Shown one piece after another: positions 42,201-51,200 of a DNA stretch of 64,000 nt. Numbering within the stretch: position 1 is the stretch's first letter; each line of letters starts with the position of its first letter. The position numbers were made by a program, and so were the translations under genes. The stretch comes from Antedon mediterranea (lineage: Eukaryota; Echinodermata; Crinoidea; Comatulida; Antedonidae), in the NCBI RefSeq assembly GCF_964355755.1, contig NC_092671.1, positions 7,387,001 to 7,451,000 on the forward strand. The letters run 5' to 3'. Under the pieces are notes generated by a model that saw only the letters and a program-made list of their open reading frames with translations, had not been told where the DNA came from and ran no database searches.

Positions 42201-45200
42201 AAAAAAAAATAATAATAATTATACTGTATTATTAGTATATAAGTTCTGCGGTACCAACTGTAGTCTTAATACAAAATTTGGGAGTAGAGTTTCTTGTCAT
42301 GTAAATGGTGCAAAAATTATCAAGAAACGTATTATATAATCCGACATCCATTAAAAATAACAAAATTGTAAAAACAAACAATACACAAAGTAATATTATG
42401 TATCTCATTATAATGAAAGTTCATTTAATAAGATCATCAGCGACAGAAAGTGAAAATATTTTAATTTACTTCCTTGGGTTAGTAACTAACGTATCAGAAG
42501 AGAATAACATTAAACATTATTTTAGATGGCAATTTATGTGGATTCATCCATGACTAGTTTCAATTTACTTTAACATGTTGTAGTAGATCTAATAATTAAA
42601 TATTCCACAGCAGAACACAAATTATGAAGAGGAAATCATACAAATAACCAAGTGTAACAATAATTTCCTTAATAACCAAAGTTATATAAAAACGTATAAT
42701 ATTACAGGCGAATTAATTGCTAATTTTAAAAGATGTAGTAGAAAATAAACTAGGAGATAAAATGGAAATGTTTGTATTTCGAGCATTTTGAATTATAATA
42801 GAAATTAATGGAAGGCTATAAAAGCCAAATAATTCCATATTTAGAAATTTTATAGAATTGATTATGTTGCCTTTGCACAACCTAAAGGAAAAATGAACAA
42901 TACTAGCAAAATAATTGGATAATATTTATAAGTTAAAATCGAGTGAAATGAAGACTTGAATCCTTGATTTCGTGGAATCATTCAAAGTCCAACGATCCAA
43001 ATCTTAACATTAATCTGATGTAAGCTAAGAAGATGACCAAAAAAACACTTTCATGATAATTTTTCAAAATAAAATATCAATTTCAGCTATTTATTTTATA
43101 AAAAAGGAATTAATCATCTTTAGTTCATCTTGAGGTAGAACTTTGTCCATGTCTCAGGTAGACATATTTTCTACATTTCTTCAGTACAGTAAAACATACA
43201 TTCTAGCGAAAGTGTCGTTGGATTTCTTCATATCAATACTTCTTCATATCATTGTGTGTTTTTGTGTATAAAAGTGCAAACTTTATTATTTATTATTACA
43301 TTTTAGTAGAGTATCCAAATAAATACTTTATAAAAAAGCACAATCACAAGGAAAGAGAAACAATATGTATAAAGACCAAGCAATAAAATAACAATGTAAA
43401 CACAAAGACAAACACAGTGCATAATTCTATTAGTGTTTTAGCAGAGTTTAGTTTGCGAAATACAGTATCTCCAAGCACCAAATGAATATATATGTGACAA
43501 AATGTTAAGTCCAGCTCATTCTAAACATGTTAATCTAACCCAACAACATAATAAAGCAATTTAAGCAACCAGGCACCACTCCAACAGTGACCATTTCATT
43601 TTTTGATGCAAGTTGTCTTGTCATTGTCTAAACATCAGGTGTCTTACTATCCACTTCTTAGTTCAGACAGTCAAATGTGTATGTATATTTATAGTACTCT
43701 GCCATCAGCCTCAGCAATGCCTTTCTACTGAGTATATACTTGTGATCATACGGCTCCAAATTTCATGTTTAAACATACAACACATCTTTAAGATTCCCAA
43801 TAAACGTTTTTCTAAATCAATGTTTGTATAAAACTGCACTAAAATATGTACAATAAGAAAAAACCTAAAAAAATGTTGATCTCACCTGACGGACTCATGG
43901 TATTATGTGATGTAGTGGATGTACTGCTGGGAGACGGCATAGAGTCATTGCGGAGGGAACCTAGGCCACCAAACTCAGATCCTGGAGTTCTATTGCCAGT
44001 GGGAAAGCCATGACCTATCACAGAAAAAGCACTTGGAACACTTGACATGGAGAATGGTTCTTGAGACGTACCAGTACTTGGAAAACCAGAATGACCTAGA
44101 AAAGAAGACAAAATAATTTAAAATTATTATCATTTATTGTACTATAAAGTATAATGTATATACTGTATACTTCAGTATTTATCAGCAATTAATGCATGAC
44201 ACAATTCCCCAATAATTTGCAGTCTATAGTTTTACCTTTTAATTTCTGGTTGTAATTTTGTATTTAGCATTAGCAGTTCTAACACACAGTAAACTAATAA
44301 TATAAATCGTTATAAACCCAAATTTTGTGATTTTGTTTCCTTTAAATTGCAGAGCTTCATTATTCATAAATTGTTAACGATGCAACGTTTACAGCCATAG
44401 TAAATACACATAATATTAGATAAACCTTTACTGCATTAATCTGTATAATACCAAATTCACTCTCTTAAATGAAGATACAGTACTTTACTTTAGTTGACCT
44501 CACTAATACAGAAACCAAGCCAATCACAAGTGAGAACAAAAATAAGCAATGTTTGATTTACCAAAAATACAATTATGAATAAATTAACTTTATGAAACGC
44601 AGTATTCATTAAACATATATATTTCATACAACAAACAATATAACTCCACTAAGAATTTTTTTAAGTATATTATCATAGATACAGTATAAAATAAGGATAT
44701 ATAATTCATTCATGCCAACACCCAATTTTTAATATTTCTCTTTGCCGACGACGCTTGTTCTAAATGCAAAATGCTAAACATGTATTTTTAAAATTCATAA
44801 TTAGCAAAGCAGATGGTTTAGCACTCGTGATACGCTGTCAATAAGGTTTTATAGATGTTGATGTCTCCAAGAAAAAAAATAACAATCTCTAATATGATTT
44901 ATTATGAATATCAGTGTGTGTAGTGTAAAGAAAAGTTCATATTTGAAAAGGTTGATAACATGTATAGAAAATGGATAGATGTTTTAGTGAATTTTGAAGA
45001 CATCATAACTCATTATTAACAATGACATTCCAATATATTGGATTTCTGATCTGTTATTTAAAAGAATTGTGTTCAACTTTGAAAGTGGTTGTGCAGATGC
45101 GTAAACACCAAAACCGGCATATGTATGTACTGGTTCAAGTGATGGTTGGATCTACCAAATTTGTGTAAATGTTCTTTAAACCTATCAGATAAAAAAACTG

Positions 45201-48200
45201 TCTTTAAACATTTAACCGTTTTTTATTATTAATTAATTTAAGTCTTGTCTTTTATTATTTTCTCTGTTTTTACTTTGAGTTCAAGCTGTTTACAGTGTAT
45301 TATTCTAATCCAAATTCACCACATTATTAAGAGAATTTTATTTGCTCTACATTTATCAATTTTGATTAAATTTTTAAATGGATAAATGTCATTTTGATAT
45401 TCTATTAAACTTTTAACATATAATCTTTTATCCTAACCTAAAGGTTTTATACTGTAGGCCTTAATGATTTTGATTGGCGACACTAACCACGATTTAGAAA
45501 CTCATTCAAAAAAAATTCTACATATTTTTAAAAGCAATATTTCTGTTATTCCTTCGTTCTTAACGTCAGTTTACCTGATGGAGTTCCAGGTGACGCATAA
45601 TATCCAGGTAACAAAATCCAATTATCAAATATAATCCAATTCTAATTTTGGAATAGAATTCATCATGCAGATCTTAGCACCTTTAAATTAGTCGCAATTA
45701 TTATTTGAAAATTCAAACTATTTGTCCTTTTCAAAGTAATAAATCTGTACAATTTTAGGATTAACATTTTATTTTCATATTTCTTTGTTCCAAGCTCATA
45801 AATTCACCCAACATCCATTGCTGTTCAACCTTTATTTGAACTTTCATTCAACCATCTGTATATATTTTAATCCACCTATTACTACCACATAATTTCAACA
45901 GAACAAATATAACACTTTCGACCATTCACATGCACACACTCATTATATCCTCTTTATTGCCTTAGTGGCTGCGGCGATGCATGCATTTGTTTTATTCATC
46001 GGAGGCCGACGTTTCCTTCCTGAGATCGAAATGGTCGCATGTTATGCATCAGTGATTTCTAATGTGACTAACTAAATTTTGTCACTAATCAAACCAATTT
46101 GAAATTAAATGACATTTAAATTTCCCATAATCCCACCTGTCATACAGTGGTAATCGTAATAGTGCGACAATGATTGGAAAAGTTAGGTGTATTTATTAAG
46201 CATCAAGAACATTAGGCATTTTAACAAAATATGTTGTTAAGTCCAGTAAGTCCATAGGATTTGGAATTTAGTATGTTACATGCAAATAAATGGATAAGGT
46301 ACAGTAGATTCACTGTTTAGAATTATACAAGTTTAAACTCTTCTCCTAAATATGTCATATAGCCTCAATAACAAAAATATAATTATTTTATACAGACAGA
46401 ATAATTACAGATTTAACAGGAGAAAAAGCGGATGGGGTACTGCAGTAATGTTTTATCTGATGTCAATACAATTTTTGTTTACCGTAGATGGTTTGGAGAA
46501 CCTATCATTTCTCAAACGAAAGAAGGAAAGAGGAGCAGGGGTAGGAGACGAGTAATGTGGATGACAAGTGTAATTGAGTGGTTACCAGAAAATGGTAAAA
46601 AACACCAAGGAGTGGACCTGTTAACGAAAACGAAAAGCAGAAAATTGTGGAAGAACATCCATAGATATGGCACCTAGATAGAGAGATTTGTTTAAACTGC
46701 TGGTAAATTCTAAACAATTTCAACTGGAATACTTTTATTAAAATATTAAACTATGAATTTATAGATCCTGACAATCTTGAGGTTCACAGTGCCTATGAAT
46801 CGACTTGTATTATACTCAGTATTGTCATATCTTCTTCAACAGTTCTTAAAAACATTTCACAAAAATATTTATTTGGTTTATAACCACTTATGCTCTCTGT
46901 AAACATAATTCCTTTGTAAATATAATATAAATACAATATTTAACTTATGCACTGTAACTGTCCTCAGTTGTTGTGTTGTCTGGTGAAGTTGTGAAGAAAA
47001 ATCTGGTCACAACAGATCAGTCAAAGACACCTATTTAAACTGCTAAAATATCAGAATTTAGACAAAATAATAATCTGGTATATTTGTTCTGAGAATTTTA
47101 CAGCATCTGGCATTTGTTGGAAATGGATTAGTGTCCAATGGTCAATCCTTGATAGCCATTAATGACCACAGGCAGTTTTACAATTAGTTTAGTTTATCAT
47201 ACCATATAGGGTCAAATTCTGAATCTTGGTTGTATTACATCCAAAAGCAAGCAATTCTACAGTAGATAATGTAAATCCAAATAATTTCAGATTTATTAAA
47301 TATATTTGAAAGGTGTAGAAAATTGACCAGTGAAATACTGGGAATTGATCAATTTATTTAGTTACTTTACCAGTTACAGTAAAAACAAAATATGCAATTT
47401 AAACCATAAATAATCAATAATTAATGAATTATGACATCATACTGTATATCTAAATAACATTAGACATATCTTATAAACAGTAATAATAAATTAAAAGTTT
47501 AAAGGTTACAATGTGCATATATTATATTGTACACATAGTTTATCTGCTGGTCATTGCACCTTTCCTAACAAAAATTCAAAATTATCTTATAGCTTTTTTA
47601 AAATTTTAATTTCTCTTCAATAGTAGCGTGCATTAACAAACTGGTGATCATGTTTTAGTCTTTGTTAGAACACAAAGAAAGAAAAGCAAGTATAACCTTA
47701 CACAAAACATGAATGGAAACACTTATGTCTCAAGATTGGACCCATGGACTCTACCATACAGATCTGGGGTTAAACTATTAACTTTACAAACATTTCAATT
47801 TTGCATAAATATCTAATGGAGCATAACACAATGTTATTGTACTTACCGTACTTTATCATATGTTCATAATAATCGACTGATCATAGTTAATAAAAAGAAC
47901 AAACATACACAATGAACGATACGATGATGATTATGAGTTATCATTCCCTATCAGTATAATGGTATAGTCCAAAGCAATCCACACGTTCAAAACAAGTGTA
48001 AATATAAAAAGAAATGGCAGAACATATGTCTATATAACTCCCAATTACAGTATTATCCTGAGTAAGAAACAATGGCATCCACAGACAGATAGAAAAATAA
48101 GAGTGGGCCTAACGATATCCAATCACATACTAAGCAACTAAAACAGACATCCTAGCGAACAAGCTTAATTCACGAACTCACCGTGACCTTACCAGGTGCA

Positions 48201-51200
48201 ATCATGGGCCACAATAGTACTACAGTAATACAAAGCTTTTAATTTTAAACTCTTTTATTAATCATCATAATATTTCAACTGTTTCTTTGTTGTCTAACAA
48301 AAGGTAAATTAGTGCGTAGAGGAAAACAAGCAATAGTCTGCTTTATTAAGATCTAATATTCAAATGTGTGTACCTGTAGGTATAGGAAACCACAACAAAA
48401 AAAGTTAAATACCACATTATCCACATTTTCCTTTTTAAATTCTAAAAGGAAAAGTCCAACTGAACTTTATCATAAAAACGAACAATGATACATTATAAGG
48501 TTCAGTACAATAACTATAATAACTAAATCATTATAGCTTTAATTAATAATACTAAAAAATATATGTTCAATTTGTATCAACAACAACTTTAATTTCATTC
48601 CAAAAGCTGGAAAACTAAAAACTAAAAATCTGAATCTACACAGTATGGTTCCAATACAATTTCTGTCGAATGTTGAAATTACAGTACAGAATGTATAACT
48701 GTATTATATAACATCAGCTGTTTCATAAACTTATACATAAATTCCTGATTTAATTTGGTGGATAGACCAATTAAATTGATGAGTCAATTCTACAGTATAG
48801 TTCCAAATTCCAATGAAAAGTAGAAGAGTAGGTTATTTGCCAACAGCATTGTTAATAACTTCAGTTATTATTTTAAATCTAGTATAGATTTGACATAGTA
48901 CAACCCTATAGGTCTTCGCTATTCAGTGGCGGATCCAGGATAGAGGGGGGGGGGGGGGTTGGCTTGGCCTAAAAGTAGTGAAATGAAGTCCTGAACTTAA
49001 TTTGATGTCCTATCTTTTTGCATTACAATTTGTGTAATTTAGAGGAGGCCTGGGCTGACTGGGCCCGCTCTTTGAATCCGCCCCTGCTATTCGAGTACAT
49101 GGGATGGGATTATACTTGGCATTTATTTACCAACAGTCTAGTGGTACCTGAAACATCGACTCAACTAGGCAGTTTGAGTATGAGATGCTAGGTCAAATAC
49201 ACTACTGTATTCAAACTCATTTTAAGGCTGCTGTTTGTGTGTTAGTTTGTGGATTTACTCACTAACTCTTACTCTTGCCACAAGTTTCAAAGTTACTTTG
49301 TAGTGCCACCAGTATCATCATGCGTGCCAAAATTATTTTCTTTCTCTGATTTATGAATTGCCATCTAAAACATAGACTAAACAGACACAAGATTCTACAA
49401 CCATTTTATACTACTGTAGTTATCACTGCGAGTCATAAATTATTACAAAGTCTCTGATAAAACTTATTTACTTCTTTTAAATGAAAGAAACAACATTTTT
49501 TTATAACATTAGCCCTGAAGTTTTAAAACCAAACCTCTTTGTTCATGTGACTAATTTTATATTTAGCCACTCAAAAATAAATAATAAAATAACCATGTGA
49601 TTACTGATTATTTTATTAGGTTATTATTTATTAACTAGTTAGTAAACCAACCAGTCCGCCCTGAGCAGGTATTCTAATACATCACCTGAATCATTATTGT
49701 GATTCATTTTCCAGAGAAGTTATAAAATTTGCTAACGGCAAACAGGAAATGAGAGATTAATATTAAAGGATACAATAGTTTAATTTAAACCCTTAATTTT
49801 TAAGCAACAAAAAAGGCGTAGTAATATTGCAAGGTAACACCTTACAAAAATTTGGGTAAACTTTCATTCAGTAAATACACTCTTTCCCACATGGATAGAT
49901 TTACATTTATATGAAATTTTAAATTTTCATGTGATTACCAAATTATGACAAAGGTTGAATTTAAAAGTTATATGACTGGGTATAATCACATTCTCAAGTA
50001 TTATGACCACATGATTTAGGATAATGCCACCCCTACAGTAATTTACATACTCAAGCCCCCCTGATTTTTCAGCTTGTAAAAGTTAGATTAATTGTACCTA
50101 GCCAACTAGTTTTCATTGAGCAAGCATGACTTTTAGGTTAAGTTGAGAATTTTAAAAACACTAAACTTACTGTATGCTCCAGTAAGTAAAAACGTCGTTC
50201 ATTTAAATACCATTTAACAGGTTACAGTATTTGGTTGTCTATCTGCTACCAAGTAATCAATTCACACACTATTTGAAAATGTTTGTCTTCCCAGCAGATG
50301 CGCTTTCAACTTTCAAACAGTATGTTATAAACAGTCAAAACAAAATAAAGGTAAAACTAAAAAAAACTAAATAAGTGGTTCCATTAATAGCATTCTATTT
50401 GCATGAGTTAAGCCCCTGTAGGCATTTACACAGCATCTGGAAGACATGTTCTAAATATTGTACCAATTATCATTTTACTTTACTCACCACTCAAATATTT
50501 TCAGTACATATTTATAACCGTAATAATTTATCTCAACAAGAAATTACTTGTGATAAATAGTGACGTTGTTTGGTAGTGATAGTAGATGTTTGTCACTGAT
50601 ATTGTAAATATAAATAGTATTTTTTCCGGCTAAAACCCTCTTCTGGAGACTGAATGGTCCATCATGTATCCTTGGAATACAGCATAACTCTATTAAATCC
50701 ATTTTTCATAAACGATTAAATAAGTCAACGCATTCCATTTTCCAATGACTCAACCCTCATTCTTCTCCATGATATTTTTTAGGTTCTCTCAAGAAAGTAG
50801 TGATAGTATGATACTGGTTTGGATTGTCTTGCAGGTACTGTATAAATAGGTTTTTACAACAGCTTTTCAGAGCTGTTATAAAGTCATGAATGTACAAGAC
50901 ATATTTGATTCTTACCCTTTATTTGTATCAAACTTTATTTGTCTCAGAACGTGTGTACACTGTATAATGGAAATGATGTTTCCACTAATGACTATGTGAA
51001 TGTTCAAACTCTTTATTTCAATACAATCATGTTGTTATAACAAATCGGATTATAAAACGTATATTTATTTAAACAATATAATAAAGCGTAACTTCTGTGA
51101 AGCGCCAACACAATGTAGGTGGAAATACACAATAGGTGGCACTGTTGTATTTCAAAAGCAAAAGTATAAAAAAAATATTTTCAAAAAAAAGAAAACAATT

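Larger units (their letters stand above)
23365..43885 (-). other. intron 2, about 20.5 kb, AT-rich
   Basis: The longest intron. Recognised contents: the fold-back element 25,937-26,149; a MITE family A part copy at 26,821; the AACCGGTT cluster at 28.9-29.05 kb; a tandem duplication at 29.55-29.70 kb; a diverged repeat at 33.2 kb; and a hairpin MITE at 33,388. The remainder is AT-rich without a supported exon, RNA gene or plus-strand gene. I cannot exclude small unrecognised exons, since the N-terminus of this family is poorly conserved. Confidence 0.65.

Noticed and set aside
48193-48219. 27-base phase 1-1 micro-exon (acceptor TACTGTAG, donor G|GTAAGG) in intron 1
   Set aside because: Codes hydrophobic VLLWPMIAP, unlike the Ser/Pro-rich neighbours; short enough to be chance.
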